Origin: Ruminococcus bovis
Lineage (GTDB): Bacteria > Bacillota > Clostridia > Oscillospirales > Acutalibacteraceae
Length of the DNA stretch: 64,000 nucleotides
Assembly: GCF_005601135.1 (NCBI RefSeq)
Contig: NZ_CP039381.1
Coordinates: forward strand, 927,941 to 991,940
Direction of reading: 5' to 3'
The translations under genes were made by a program, and so were the position numbers. This document shows positions 7,929-17,736 of the stretch, in pieces (the first letter of the stretch is position 1; every line of letters starts with the position of its first letter). The notes below the pieces were generated by a model. It made no database searches and had not been told where the DNA came from. It saw nothing but the letters and a program-made list of their open reading frames with translations.

Positions 7929-10256
7929 ATGATGATTAAATATAAGGTTAATGAGGTTGCTAAGGACCTTGGCGTTAACAGTAAGAAAGTTATCGAAGTG
8001 CTTGATAAATATTGTGGCGTACAGAAGAAAACTACAACTACTCTGGAAGAAAATGAGCTAAATGTTGTTTTCGATTACTTTACTCAGGACAAAAATCTTG
8101 ATAACTTAGATGCTTACTATGCAAAGAGAAACGCAGGTATTGAAGAAGCAGAAAAGAAGAAAGACGAAGAAAAGAAAAAGAGAAAAGAAGAACATAAACG
8201 CCAAAAAGCCGAACAAGCTAAAAAACAGGGCAAAGCTCCTGCACAACAAGAGAAAGAACACCAAGCTCCTAGAAGAAAGGAAAGCCGTGTTATTGATACA
8301 TCAGCAGTTGTTGTTAATGTTGATAAATACAACGAAAAGTACGACAATATGGCTGACTCTAAGATGAACAGAAGTGACAGAAATAAAAGTCAGGTTAAGA
8401 AGCAGAAGATTAACCAACGTTCACAGCAGAGAAAGAAAAGACAAGGTAAGAGAGAAACAGAACAGGAAAGACTAAAGAGAATTGCAGCAGAAAGAAAGGC
8501 AAAGCCTATTACTGTTCAGATTCCTGAGGAAATTGTTGTTCAGGAACTTGCTTCTCGTCTAAAGGCTACTGTTGCCGAAGTTGTTAAGAAAGCATTCTTA
8601 ATGGGTACAATGGTTACTGCTACAGATACTATTGACTTTGATACTGCTTCTCTAATTGCTATGGAATTCCATGCAAAGGTAGAGAAAGAAGTTGTTGTTA
8701 CAATCGAAGAACAGATTATTGATGACACAGAAGATGATGATGCAAATCTAGTACCAAGAGCTCCGGTTGTTGTAGTTATGGGTCATGTTGACCATGGTAA
8801 AACATCTATCCTTGATGTTATCCGTCATGCAAATGTTACATCTTCCGAAGCCGGTGGTATTACTCAGCACATTGGTGCTTACAGAGTTCAGGTTAACGGC
8901 AAGGATATTACATTCCTAGATACTCCGGGTCATGAAGCATTTACAACAATGCGTGCAAGAGGTGCAATGGCTACAGATATTGCTATTCTTGTTGTTGCTG
9001 CCGATGATGGTATTATGCCACAGACAGTAGAAGCTATTAACCACGCTAAGGCTGCCGGTGTTTCTGTTGTTGTTGCTATTAACAAGATGGATAAACCGGG
9101 TGCTAACCCAGAAAATGTAAAACAACAGCTAACTGAATATGAACTTGTACCTGAAGAATGGGGTGGTGATACACCTTGTATTCCTGTTTCTGCAAAGACT
9201 AAGGAAGGTATCCCTGATCTACTTGAAATGGTACTTCTAATTGCTGAAATGAAGGAACTAAAGGCTAACCCTGACCGTCAGGCAAAGGGTTGTGTTATTG
9301 AAGCAAGACTTGATAAGGGTAGAGGTCCAATCGCTACAATGCTTGTACAGAACGGTACACTTCACCAAGGTGATATTGTTGTTGCCGGTACTGCAGTTGG
9401 TAGAGTTAGAGCAATGACTAACGATAGAGGCAGAAAAGTTAAGGAAGCAGGTCCATCAGTTCCTGTTGAAATTACAGGTCTTGATGAAGTTCCACAGGGT
9501 GGCGACATTTTCAATGCCGTTTCTGATGAAAGACTTGCTCGTCAGCTTGTTGAACAGAGAAAAGCTAAGGCTAAGGAAGAACTATTTAATTCAAGAACTA
9601 AGGTTACACTTGATAACCTATTTGACCAGATGAAACAAGGCGAAATGAAAGAACTTCAGATTATCGTTAAGGCTGATGTTCAGGGTTCTGTTGAAGCAGT
9701 TAGACAGTCACTTGAAAAGCTATCTAATGATGAAGTAAGAGTTAATGTTATCCACGGTGGTGTTGGTGCTATTAACGAAAGTGATGTTATGCTTGCTAAT
9801 GCAAGTAATGCAATCATTGTTGGCTTTAATGTTAGACCTGATGCTACTGCAGTAGCAAATGCAGAGAGAGAATCTGTTGATATTCGTCTATATAGCATTA
9901 TTTATAACTGTATTGAAGAAATTGAATCAGCTATGAAGGGTATGCTTGCTCCTAAGACAAGAGAAGTTGTAATCGGTAATGCTGAAATCCGTAACATTAT
10001 CAGAATCAAGAGTGTTGGTGTTGTTGCCGGTTCTTATGTTAAGAACGGTACTATCAAGAGAAATGCTCAGGTTAGAGTTATTCGTGACGGTGTTGTTATT
10101 GCTGATGATACAATCGCTTCACTACAGAGATTTAAGGATGCAGTTAAGGAAGTAAACGAAGGTTATGAATGTGGTATTTGCCTAGAAAAATACAACGACC
10201 TTCGTGAAGGTGATATTTTTGAAGTGTATGAAATTCAGGAGTATCGTGAAGACTAA
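7929..10256 (+). CDS. infB: Translation initiation factor IF-2
   Basis: A 775-residue IF-2. An IF2_N domain (about 1-52) is followed by a highly charged Lys/Glu/Gln-rich linker (70-190), a second IF2_N-like segment (192-245) and the G domain, with GHVDHGKT at 285-292, DTPGH at 331-335 and NKMD at 385-388. Domains II-IV follow to the C-terminus and bind initiator tRNA. AGGAGGAA is upstream; the start could be either of two adjacent ATGs (7929 or 7932). The protein places fMet-tRNA on the 30S subunit. Confidence 0.97.
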   Translation: MMIKYKVNEVAKDLGVNSKKVIEVLDKYCGVQKKTTTTLEENELNVVFDYFTQDKNLDNLDAYYAKRNAGIEEAEKKKDEEKKKRKEEHKRQKAEQAKKQGKAPAQQEKEHQAPRRKESRVIDTSAVVVNVDKYNEKYDNMADSKMNRSDRNKSQVKKQKINQRSQQRKKRQGKRETEQERLKRIAAERKAKPITVQIPEEIVVQELASRLKATVAEVVKKAFLMGTMVTATDTIDFDTASLIAMEFHAKVEKEVVVTIEEQIIDDTEDDDANLVPRAPVVVVMGHVDHGKTSILDVIRHANVTSSEAGGITQHIGAYRVQVNGKDITFLDTPGHEAFTTMRARGAMATDIAILVVAADDGIMPQTVEAINHAKAAGVSVVVAINKMDKPGANPENVKQQLTEYELVPEEWGGDTPCIPVSAKTKEGIPDLLEMVLLIAEMKELKANPDRQAKGCVIEARLDKGRGPIATMLVQNGTLHQGDIVVAGTAVGRVRAMTNDRGRKVKEAGPSVPVEITGLDEVPQGGDIFNAVSDERLARQLVEQRKAKAKEELFNSRTKVTLDNLFDQMKQGEMKELQIIVKADVQGSVEAVRQSLEKLSNDEVRVNVIHGGVGAINESDVMLANASNAIIVGFNVRPDATAVANAERESVDIRLYSIIYNCIEEIESAMKGMLAPKTREVVIGNAEIRNIIRIKSVGVVAGSYVKNGTIKRNAQVRVIRDGVVIADDTIASLQRFKDAVKEVNEGYECGICLEKYNDLREGDIFEVYEIQEYRED

Positions 10257-10286
10257 TAACAGTCTATTGTAAAAGAGGAAATTAAT

Positions 10287-10658
10287 ATGTCAGGACACCG
10301 AATTGATAGAACAACTGAAGATATTAAAAGAGAACTAACTGATATTTTTAAGTCAGTAAAAGACCCTAGAGTTGCCGATTGCTTTATTTCTATTATCAGA
10401 GTTGAGGTTACTAATGACCTTAGCTATTGCACAGTATATTTCAGTGTAATTGAAGGTATGGAAAGAGCAAAGGAAGCACTAAAGGGACTGAAATCTGCTA
10501 CAGGTTATATCAGAAGAGAACTTGGTCACAGACTTCATTTGCGTCATACTCCGGAGCTTATCTTTAAGGCTACCGATAGTATTGAATACAGTGCTAACAT
10601 TAGCCGTATTCTAAATGACCTTGATATTAAAGAAGATGAGGACCAAGATGAAGCTTGA
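10287..10658 (+). CDS. rbfA: Ribosome-binding factor A
   Basis: A 123-residue RbfA with a KH-like fold: the D-P-R-V stretch, the V-E-V-T-N-D-L-S-Y-C-T-V-Y-F-S-V strand, and L-R-H-T-P-E-L-I-F near the end. It helps late 16S rRNA maturation and cold adaptation. The ribosome site is AGAGGAAAT. The 3' end overlaps the start of the nrnA gene by 11 bases, so the two are probably translationally coupled. Confidence 0.95.
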   Translation: MSGHRIDRTTEDIKRELTDIFKSVKDPRVADCFISIIRVEVTNDLSYCTVYFSVIEGMERAKEALKGLKSATGYIRRELGHRLHLRHTPELIFKATDSIEYSANISRILNDLDIKEDEDQDEA

Positions 10659-11589
10659 TAATGTAGCTAAAATTTTACAAGAAAAAAATAATATTGAAAT
10701 TTTAACTCACCATTATCCTGATGGAGATACCCTAGGTTCTGCTTATGGTCTTTGTAAGGCTTTACAAGATATGGGCAAAAATGCAAGGGTAATCCTTAGT
10801 GGTAAGGCTGCTACAAAGTTTGATTATCTAAAAGATGGAGTAAAGGAAAATTCCTTTACTCCGGAATTTATTATGTCTGTTGATGTAGCAGCACCTCAGC
10901 TTTTGGGGGATAATGAGGAAAGTTATAGCAACAAAATTCAGTTATGTATTGACCACCATGGCAGTAATTCTTTAGGTGTAGAGGATAGTTATATTGACGC
11001 TACAGCAGCATCTACTTGTGAGATTATCTTTGACTTAATCAACCTAATGAATGTAAAGATTACTAAGGAAATTGCAAACTGCCTATATACAGGTGTCAGT
11101 ACAGACACAGGTTGCTTTATGTACACAAATACTACTGCAAAAACTCATATGATTGCAGCAAAACTAATTGAATGTGGTGCTGATTTTGCAGTTATCAACA
11201 GAGCAATGTTTGAAACCAAAACAAAGCAGAAACTTGCCCTTGAAAGAATGGTTTATGATACTTTGGACTATTACTATGACGGCAAACTTGCTATTATTTA
11301 CACCACCCTTGCAATGCAAGATAAGCTAAACTTAGGTGATGACCAAATGGAAGGTTTGGCATCAATTCCTAGACAAATTGACGGTGTAAAGATGGGCATT
11401 ACTATTAGAGAAAAACAGGATAATGTATTTAAAATTTCTGTTAGAACTAACGGTGATACCGATGCTTGTGAATTCTGCAAAAAGTTTGGTGGTGGTGGCC
11501 ACAAGGCTGCCTCAGGTTGTGCAATTAACGGAACACTTGAAAGTGTAAAACAACAACTTATTGATGCAGCGAAAGAGATACTACAATGA
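10648..11589 (+). CDS. nrnA: DHH/DHHA1 phosphoesterase, NrnA-like
   Basis: A 313-residue DHH-family enzyme. HHYPDGD at 21-27, an Asp at 79 and the IDHHG motif around 101-105 supply metal ligands; GGGGHKAASG near the C-terminus is the DHHA1 substrate-binding motif. NrnA degrades nanoRNAs and dephosphorylates pAp. I choose ATG 10648, preceded by GAGGA; an in-frame ATG at 10636 and another at 10615 are poorer. The family is commonly found between rbfA and truB in Firmicutes, as here. It overlaps truB by four bases (ATGA). Confidence 0.92.
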   Translation: MKLDNVAKILQEKNNIEILTHHYPDGDTLGSAYGLCKALQDMGKNARVILSGKAATKFDYLKDGVKENSFTPEFIMSVDVAAPQLLGDNEESYSNKIQLCIDHHGSNSLGVEDSYIDATAASTCEIIFDLINLMNVKITKEIANCLYTGVSTDTGCFMYTNTTAKTHMIAAKLIECGADFAVINRAMFETKTKQKLALERMVYDTLDYYYDGKLAIIYTTLAMQDKLNLGDDQMEGLASIPRQIDGVKMGITIREKQDNVFKISVRTNGDTDACEFCKKFGGGGHKAASGCAINGTLESVKQQLIDAAKEILQ

Positions 11590-12479
11590 ACGGTGTAATT
11601 GTAATAAACAAGCCAATGGACTTTACTTCATTTGATGTTGTGGCAGTAATGAGAAAAGCCCTTGGCATTAAGAAAATCGGTCATTTAGGTACACTTGACC
11701 CTAATGCTACAGGTGTACTTCCTCTAGTTGTAGGAAACGGCACAAAGGCTCAGGACTTAATTACCAATCACGATAAAGGCTATGTGGCTACCTTTCAATT
11801 TGGAAAGAAAACCGATACCCTAGACATTTGGGGTAAGGTACTAAAGGAAGAAAAAACCTCTTTCACTACAGAGGAAGTTAAGGAAAAACTAAAAGATTTT
11901 CAAGGCGAAATCTATCAGCTACCACCTATGTACTCAGCTATTCAGATAAACGGTCAGAGACTTTATGACTTAGCAAGAGCAGGTAAAACTGTTGAAAGAG
12001 AAAAAAGAAAAGTAACAGTTTATTCCATAGAACTTCTTGATTTTGATGAAGAAAATCAAAGTGGTAAGTTGGAAATCAAGTGTAGCAAAGGCACATACAT
12101 AAGGACAATTATTGATGACCTTGGTGAAAGTTTAGGTTCTTGTGCAGTTATGACTTCACTTATTAGAACCGAGGCTTGTGGCTTTACCCTTGAAGATGCA
12201 ATTGACTTGCAGAGAGCTAGGGAACTAGAGGACTTCACACCGTACATTAAAAGTGTGGAAAGTCTGTTTATGAACTACGGTTATGTGAAAATTACAGAAC
12301 CACAGGCAAGAAGATTCTCTAACGGTGGTGCATTGGATAAGAATAGAACTTACCTTGAAAAAATGCAACCTAAAGAGGACACAATCCTAAGAGTTAGGGA
12401 TAACAATAATCAGTTTATCGGCTTAGGTATCGTTAAAGGTGACGAACTAAAAATTTATAAACTTTTCAAAACAAATTAG
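11586..12479 (+). CDS. truB: tRNA pseudouridine(55) synthase
   Basis: A 297-residue TruB. The catalytic motif GHLGTLDPNATG carries the nucleophile Asp38; K-P-x-x-x-T-S-F-D near the N-terminus and Y-S-A-I-Q and G-T-Y-I-R segments further on are family hallmarks, with a PUA-like C-terminus. It makes pseudouridine 55 in the T-loop of tRNA. It is the last gene of the operon. In many Firmicutes ribF follows directly; here ribF is elsewhere (about 45 kb). Confidence 0.96.
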   Translation: MNGVIVINKPMDFTSFDVVAVMRKALGIKKIGHLGTLDPNATGVLPLVVGNGTKAQDLITNHDKGYVATFQFGKKTDTLDIWGKVLKEEKTSFTTEEVKEKLKDFQGEIYQLPPMYSAIQINGQRLYDLARAGKTVEREKRKVTVYSIELLDFDEENQSGKLEIKCSKGTYIRTIIDDLGESLGSCAVMTSLIRTEACGFTLEDAIDLQRARELEDFTPYIKSVESLFMNYGYVKITEPQARRFSNGGALDKNRTYLEKMQPKEDTILRVRDNNNQFIGLGIVKGDELKIYKLFKTN

Positions 12480-12705
12480 TTTTCCACATTTTAAGAGTAC
12501 AATATGGAAAACTTTTGATTTTATTAATCATTATTTTTTCAAAACCTTTATAAGAATAACAACTGTAAAGCTATTTTTATATTCATTTATGTATAAGTAA
12601 TTTTATTTATAAGTAATATTCGTTTTATTACATTGAATATATAAATTAAATATGTGATTAAAAAATATATGTATGCGATTTAAAAATATATGTAATTAAA
12701 AAATT

Positions 12706-12743
12706 AACCGACTTTAGTAATCTATCCTAAAGTCGGTTTTTTA
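12706..12743 (+). terminator. Rho-independent terminator after truB
   Basis: An 11-base stem (12706-12716 with 12728-12738; AACCGACTTTA and its complement) with an 11-base loop is followed by a T-tract. It lies 226 bases after the truB stop, so the operon has a long AT-rich 3' tail. Confidence 0.75.
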
Positions 12744-12777
12744 ATTTGTTTTGAAGATTAAAGGAAATTAACTTTAA

Positions 12778-12841
12778 AAATTTGGGTTTTTCAATTTTGT
12801 TTCTGCGTTACGGTAAATTAATTTTGCAAATTTGGGTTTGT
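12778..12841 (+). repeat. 64-bp dispersed repeat unit (copy in region A)
   Basis: A unit that begins AAATTTGGGTTTTTC, contains TTTCTGCGTTACG, and ends in AAATTTGGGTTTGT. Near-identical copies are at 35930-35993 (same orientation) and 41951-42013 (inverted). In each case it abuts one end of the larger composite repeat. Confidence 0.85.
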
Positions 12842-13340
12842 GGGGATATTTTAATATTTAAAAGTGTAAACTATGTCCTTTCTCTCTTGTATACCAAGTT
12901 ATTGCACAATTAATAATATAACAATATTATGTAGCATAAACAGTACCGATTTTTATATCATATTATGGCTCACAGTCGTAGGGGCGAACAGTTAAGTAAG
13001 CATCAAAGAAAACGAGCCATAGGCGAAGTTTGATTTGCTAATGCGAACTTATGCAAAAGTTTTTTATATAAAAACTTTTGTAGTGAAGCCCGTAAAAAAA
13101 GTGTGATACCTATGGGATTATTGTCTTGTTTACAGACTAAATATTTATAATATCTACATAGGGCATAATACATTTATTTAGGAAAATTTGTTACGGGACA
13201 TCAATGATGTCCCCTACACCTGTTAGCCACACTTTAACGATGGTATAAGGTATGATAATTTTGCAAATTTTCCTTTATACTCAACTAAATTTATAACAAA
13301 TTTACCTTAACCCACAGACAAAATTGACAAACCCAAATTT
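12828..13340 (+). repeat. Composite intergenic repeat, copy A
   Basis: About 513 bases bounded by inverted AAATTTGGGTTTGT (12828-12841) and ACAAACCCAAATTT (13327-13340). The inner core (12978-13217) has ends GTAGGGG and CCCCTAC. It is longer than the 149-base core of the other copies because about 90 unrelated bases, with their own hairpin, replace part of the first end. The second end keeps the GGGACATC/GATGTCCC hairpin. This copy lacks the CCTCCCTC-type module found in B, C and D. It lies between convergent truB and the aldo/keto reductase gene and explains most of the 918-base gap. Confidence 0.8.
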
Positions 13341-13397
13341 ATCAATCCAACCTTTACCTATAGTACAAATTATCAATCCTCAGACAAAATTTAAAAC

Positions 13398-14198
13398 TCA
13401 ATCCCAGCCGAAGAAGGATTTATTTTGGTTTTTGGAATTGATAATTTGCACATCGTTATCATTTAGAGTGAAGTTGAAAACATCAAGATTTTCTTTCAAT
13501 CTTTCAACTGATGATGCTTTAGGAATTGTGGGAATGTCCCTTTGAATTAGGTGTCGCAACATAACTTGTGAAGAAGTTTTGTTATATTTCTTCCCTATAT
13601 TCATTATGTCATTATCCACAAAGAGATTGCCATTTCCTTGTGCAAAAGGACTATAGCCCATTAGAACTGTACCATACTTTTTCATAGTATGTTGCAGTTC
13701 TTTTTTGTTATACATAATGTGACATTCAACTTGATTTATTGCCGGTATAACACTACATTTATCTATAAAATCCAGGTATTCACTTTCATTAAAATTAGAA
13801 ATGCCTATTGCTCTAACTTTGCCATTTATATATGCTTTTTCAAAGGCTTTGTACATTTCAGTTGATGTATCATATGGTTCGTGAATTAGCAATAAATCTA
13901 TATAATCTGTTTGCAAATTTTTTAGTGAAATATCAATTGCCTTTTCAGCCTTTTCATATGTTGTATTTGGTGTACATATTTTTGTGGTGATAAATAGATT
14001 TTCCCTATTAACATTACTTTCTTTTATAGCAATGCCTACTTCTCTTTCATTCTGATACATTTGGGCAGTATCAATTAGAGTGTAACCTAGGTTAATGGCA
14101 TTTTTGATTGTTTCAATACCACTATTACCTTTTAATTGATATGTGCCTAGTCCTAAAATGGGCATTGTAACTTGATTATTTAGTGTAATGTATTCCAT
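13398..14198 (-). CDS. Aldo/keto reductase
   Basis: A 266-residue enzyme of the prokaryotic AKR5-like type. The catalytic tetrad is visible: Asp43 and Tyr48 (LIDTAQMYQNE), Lys73 (TTKIC) and His106 (LLIHEP). The G-I-S-N-F and W/Y-S-P-F-A segments of the TIM barrel are also present. It reduces aldehydes or ketones with NADPH; the natural substrate is not predictable. AGAGGTGATAAT is upstream of the ATG. The C-terminus ends in W-D and is followed directly by repeat A. It appears monocistronic. Confidence 0.93.
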   Translation of the reverse strand: MEYITLNNQVTMPILGLGTYQLKGNSGIETIKNAINLGYTLIDTAQMYQNEREVGIAIKESNVNRENLFITTKICTPNTTYEKAEKAIDISLKNLQTDYIDLLLIHEPYDTSTEMYKAFEKAYINGKVRAIGISNFNESEYLDFIDKCSVIPAINQVECHIMYNKKELQHTMKKYGTVLMGYSPFAQGNGNLFVDNDIMNIGKKYNKTSSQVMLRHLIQRDIPTIPKASSVERLKENLDVFNFTLNDNDVQIINSKNQNKSFFGWD

Positions 14199-14244
14199 AT
14201 TATCACCTCTTTATTATTGTAGCCGAAAACCCTATAAATAGCAA

Positions 14245-14266
14245 CAACCCACCATATGGTGGGTTG
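14245..14266 (-). terminator. Palindromic terminator after the phosphofructokinase gene
   Basis: A perfect inverted repeat (11 bases per arm, CAACCCACCAT and complement) lies 17 bases beyond the stop of the phosphofructokinase gene. The T-tract on the minus strand is interrupted (TTGC), so termination may be partial. Confidence 0.55.
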
Positions 14267-14282
14267 CTTTGTGTAAAAGGAA

Positions 14283-15341
14283 TTAGTCGCAAAAAGAAAT
14301 TCCTAGGTTTTCACATTCTTTAATAATCGGTGAATTGTCATCAATTGCCTTTAGTTTACCGGCTGTTTCACTTAGTGGAATGTAGCTTATTTCATTATCT
14401 TTAAATACAACCAGGTTGCCGTAATTTTTACTAATGATTAGTTCAGCACCTTTTGCACCAAGTCTTGTGGATAAAATTCTGTCATATGGTGTTGGTTCAC
14501 CACCACGCTGAGTGTGACCTGCAATAGTGGTTCTAACTTCCACAATACCTAGCTTTTCAAGTTCTGATGCAATATAGGTTGCAATAGAATTGTTGTTTTT
14601 GCTAAGAACTTTCTTTCTGTCTTTCTTAGGCATTTTAGTCATTTCCTTAGTCATTGCACCCTCAGATGCAACAATGATTGTGTAACCTTTTTTGTTATTA
14701 TTGATTACATCGGCAATCTTCTTAATTGAAAATGGCTTTTCCGGAATTAGCACAATGTCAGCACCACCGGCAATAGCTGAGTACAAACCTAACCAACCAA
14801 CTTTGTGTCCCATAAGTTCAACAATGAAGGTTCTCTTGTGGCTTTGTGCAGTTGTTCTAATGTTGTCAATAACATTAGTGCCAACACTAATTGCACTGTC
14901 AAAACCAAAGGTAATGTCTGTGCCATAAATATCATTGTCAATAGTCTTAGGCAAAGCAATAACATTTAGACCTTTTTCAGAAAGCAGGTTTGCAGTTTTG
15001 ATTGAACCGTTACCACCCAGCACAACAAGACAGTCTAAGTCAAGCTTTTTGTAGTTTTCTACCATAGCTTTGACTTTATCAACACCGTTTTCATCAGGCT
15101 CTGTAATGTGTTTAAAAGGTTCTCTTGATGTACCTAAGATTGTACCACCTTGATTAAGGATATTTACAAAAGCTGATGGTGACACAATGCTGTAGTGGTT
15201 ATAGATAAGTCCTTTATAACCGTTAGCAAAACCAATGATTTCCACCTTTTTTGCAAGGTTCTTTAATGTAAGTACAACACCTCTCATTGTAGGGTTAAGT
15301 GCTTGACAATCTCCACCACTAGTTAATAAGCCAACTCTCAT
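14283..15341 (-). CDS. pfkA: 6-phosphofructokinase, mixed ATP/PPi signature
   Basis: A 352-residue phosphofructokinase (fructose 6-phosphate to fructose 1,6-bisphosphate). TSGGD is at 7-11, GGNGS at 109-113, PKTIDND at 131-137, and MGHKVGWL follows. In family knowledge Gly after the GGD motif indicates ATP use, while Lys in PKTIDND is typical of PPi-dependent and related long clades; this protein combines both. The usual Asp of GGDGS is Asn here, which is unusual because that Asp contacts the metal. The start ATG overlaps the stop of ppk by four bases, so the two enzymes are translated together. Phosphoryl donor is uncertain. Confidence 0.85.
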   Translation of the reverse strand: MRVGLLTSGGDCQALNPTMRGVVLTLKNLAKKVEIIGFANGYKGLIYNHYSIVSPSAFVNILNQGGTILGTSREPFKHITEPDENGVDKVKAMVENYKKLDLDCLVVLGGNGSIKTANLLSEKGLNVIALPKTIDNDIYGTDITFGFDSAISVGTNVIDNIRTTAQSHKRTFIVELMGHKVGWLGLYSAIAGGADIVLIPEKPFSIKKIADVINNNKKGYTIIVASEGAMTKEMTKMPKKDRKKVLSKNNNSIATYIASELEKLGIVEVRTTIAGHTQRGGEPTPYDRILSTRLGAKGAELIISKNYGNLVVFKDNEISYIPLSETAGKLKAIDDNSPIIKECENLGISFCD

Positions 15342-17605
15342 AAGGATACCTCCTGATTTCTGTTTTCTTTTTCTTCCTTAATTGATTCAACATTGTTGTA
15401 TGCTTCTTCATAGAATAATTCCTGTGAATTTGTCTTAGGGAACTCATTCACTACCTTTTCATATTCACCGTTAGCACATTGTACTCTAGCCTTACAGTTA
15501 TCTATAAGCATTGTGTTGAAGAAGTGGTTTAGTCTGTGCTTAATCTTTTCATCATAAATAGGAGCAGCTACTTCAACCCTTCTTAGAGTATTTCTTGTCA
15601 TAAAGTCAGCAGAAGAAATAAACATTTTTTCTTCTTCACCTTTACCGAAAATATAAATTCTTGAGTGTTCCAAGAATCTGCCAACAATGCTGATAATTCT
15701 TATATTATCAGTATAACCCGGAATACCGGATTGTAAACAACAGATACCACGAATAACCATATCAATTTTTACACCGGCATTTGAGGCTTCAATCAGCTTA
15801 TCAATAATTTTCTTATCAGTTAGAGAATTTAGCTTTAAGCCAATGTATGCTTCTCTACCTGTTCTTGCCTTTTCGATTTCATCATCAATCAGTGCAAGAA
15901 CCTTGTTCTGTAGGCATTTTGGTGCAACCATTAGATGGTTAGTTTCCTCTACAACTTCACCAAATGATAGTGCTGAGAACACTTGATTTGCCTCCATACC
16001 GATTTCACTGTTTGATGTGATAATCTGTAAGTCGGTATATAGTCTTGCAGTTTTTTCGTTGTAGTTACCTGTACCGATTTGAGTAATATACTCAATGCCT
16101 TTTTTACTTTTTCTTGTGATTAAGCATAGCTTTGAATGTACCTTTAAATGGTCGATACCATAGATAACATGACAACCTGCATCTTCAAGTCGTCTTGACC
16201 AACCGATGTTGTTTTCTTCATCAAATCTGGCTTTTAGTTCAACAAGTACATCAACTTGCTTACCGTTTTCAGCAGCCTCAACTAACGCTTCTACAACTTT
16301 ACTGTTCTTTGCAAGTCTGTACAAAGTCATTTTGATTGATACTACTTGTGGGTCAACTGCTGACTGTCTTAGTAGATTTAGGAAAGGATTGATGCTTTCA
16401 TATGGTAGAGAAATTAGGCAATCTTTCTTTTCGATTTCCTTGGCAACTCTCTTAACACCGATAAAGTCAAGTGGTGTTTGTGGTACTCTTCTCTTGTAGA
16501 ATAGTTCAGTTTTATTTCTAAGCATATCCTGAATCTTAAATACAAATGATAAATCAGACGGTACAGAAGAAACAAAGATTTGTTCAGTTGGTAAATCAAG
16601 TTGCTGACAAAGCCACTTTGTCATAATAGCACTTAGAGTATTAGTTGACTCCAGTCTGATAGGACATAGCTTTCTTCTTTGTCTGATAACTTCAGCCATA
16701 TGTTCACGATAGTCAAGTTCTTCATCATCAATACTGTCAGCATCAATATCGGCATTTCTGGTAACACGAATAATTGACTTTGAGCGAACTTCATACTTCT
16801 TAAATACCTTTGATGCAAAGTTAAGGATAAGTTCTTCACCTAAAATATACGCTCCATCTCTGTTAGGTACTTTAATAAGTCTTTCCATTAGGTTAAAGCT
16901 ACAAGGGATAATACCAATCTTAGCCTTGTCACTTTTCTTTCTTAGTTCTGCAACAACATAAAGTTCCTTGTTGTTGCAGAATGGGAATGGTTGCTTTCTG
17001 CCTACAACAATTGTTGAAAGCAGTGGTTCAACCTCCATTGCAAAATACTGCTTAAAGTATTTCTTTTCATTAGCAGTTAACTGTTCAAAGTGAAGTAAAG
17101 ATACACCTTGTTCTGAACATTCTTGCATTAGAGAATAGTATATCTTTTCCTTTACAGGTAAAGTATCTCTAATATCACTTAAACAAGCTGAGAACTGTTC
17201 TGATGGTGTCATTTTGGTTTTGTTCTCTTTGATTTCTTTCTTCAAAAGGGTCATATCGTGGAGAGAACCCATTCTAACCATAAAGAATTCATCTAGGTTT
17301 GTCTGGAAGATTGATAGGAAAGTCAGTCTTTCACATAATGGGTTTTCTTTATCATCAGCTTCTTCCAAAACTCTTTTGTTGAATTTTAGCCAAGAAAGTT
17401 CTCTGTTAATGTAGCATTTCTTCTTGCCGGATAGTTTTTTGTTGAAAAATTTTTCAAGTGCATTGTCCTTCTTTACTACTTCATTTTCACTCATATTTTC
17501 ATCTCCTAAATTGTGTTTCTTAAGGTTATACAAGATTATAATTAGCAACACTACGCACAACAATGCACACAGAATTATAATTGTAGGTAATGTAAAAAAT
17601 TTCAT
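15338..17605 (-). CDS. ppk: Polyphosphate kinase, with optional N-terminal membrane anchor
   Basis: The PPK1 body is complete: the N-terminal Y-I-N-R-E-L-S-W-L-x-F-N-x-R-V motif, PYESINPFLNLLRQ, and two phosphohistidine-region residues, His490 (VHSKLCLI) and His647 (EHSRIYIF), numbered from the longer start. PPK1 makes polyphosphate from ATP, reversibly. The longer start (17605) adds 37 residues containing a membrane segment (about 5-26). An internal ATG at 17494 (residue 38) gives a standard soluble PPK1. Both ATGs have their own AGGAGAT ribosome site. It is followed by the phosphofructokinase gene with a four-base overlap. Confidence 0.94.
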   Translation of the reverse strand: MKFFTLPTIIILCALLCVVLLIIILYNLKKHNLGDENMSENEVVKKDNALEKFFNKKLSGKKKCYINRELSWLKFNKRVLEEADDKENPLCERLTFLSIFQTNLDEFFMVRMGSLHDMTLLKKEIKENKTKMTPSEQFSACLSDIRDTLPVKEKIYYSLMQECSEQGVSLLHFEQLTANEKKYFKQYFAMEVEPLLSTIVVGRKQPFPFCNNKELYVVAELRKKSDKAKIGIIPCSFNLMERLIKVPNRDGAYILGEELILNFASKVFKKYEVRSKSIIRVTRNADIDADSIDDEELDYREHMAEVIRQRRKLCPIRLESTNTLSAIMTKWLCQQLDLPTEQIFVSSVPSDLSFVFKIQDMLRNKTELFYKRRVPQTPLDFIGVKRVAKEIEKKDCLISLPYESINPFLNLLRQSAVDPQVVSIKMTLYRLAKNSKVVEALVEAAENGKQVDVLVELKARFDEENNIGWSRRLEDAGCHVIYGIDHLKVHSKLCLITRKSKKGIEYITQIGTGNYNEKTARLYTDLQIITSNSEIGMEANQVFSALSFGEVVEETNHLMVAPKCLQNKVLALIDDEIEKARTGREAYIGLKLNSLTDKKIIDKLIEASNAGVKIDMVIRGICCLQSGIPGYTDNIRIISIVGRFLEHSRIYIFGKGEEEKMFISSADFMTRNTLRRVEVAAPIYDEKIKHRLNHFFNTMLIDNCKARVQCANGEYEKVVNEFPKTNSQELFYEEAYNNVESIKEEKENRNQEVSL

Positions 17606-17702
17606 AATCTATCTCCTAAAACACTTTTCCATTATTATAAATGTTCAATGTTAAATATAAGTTATAGTTATGTTAAAACAGAGGAAAATATTACAAAAGA
17701 AA

Positions 17703-17724
17703 AAGCACTCCATAAGGAGTGCTT
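17703..17724 (-). terminator. Terminator after the acyltransferase gene
   Basis: Nine-base stem (AAGCACTCC and complement) with a four-base loop; on the minus strand it is followed by TTTTTCTTTT. It lies just past the stop of the acyltransferase gene and separates it from ppk. Confidence 0.85.
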
Positions 17725-17736
17725 AGAAACATAAAT

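Noticed and set aside
12479..12512. GTTTTCCA/TGGAAAAC hairpin at the truB stop as its terminator
   Set aside because: The loop is 18 bases and the stem AT-rich; the stronger hairpin at 12706-12743 is the better terminator.
17495..17605. A separate 37-codon membrane peptide upstream of ppk
   Set aside because: No stop codon separates it from ppk; it is reported as an alternative N-terminus instead.
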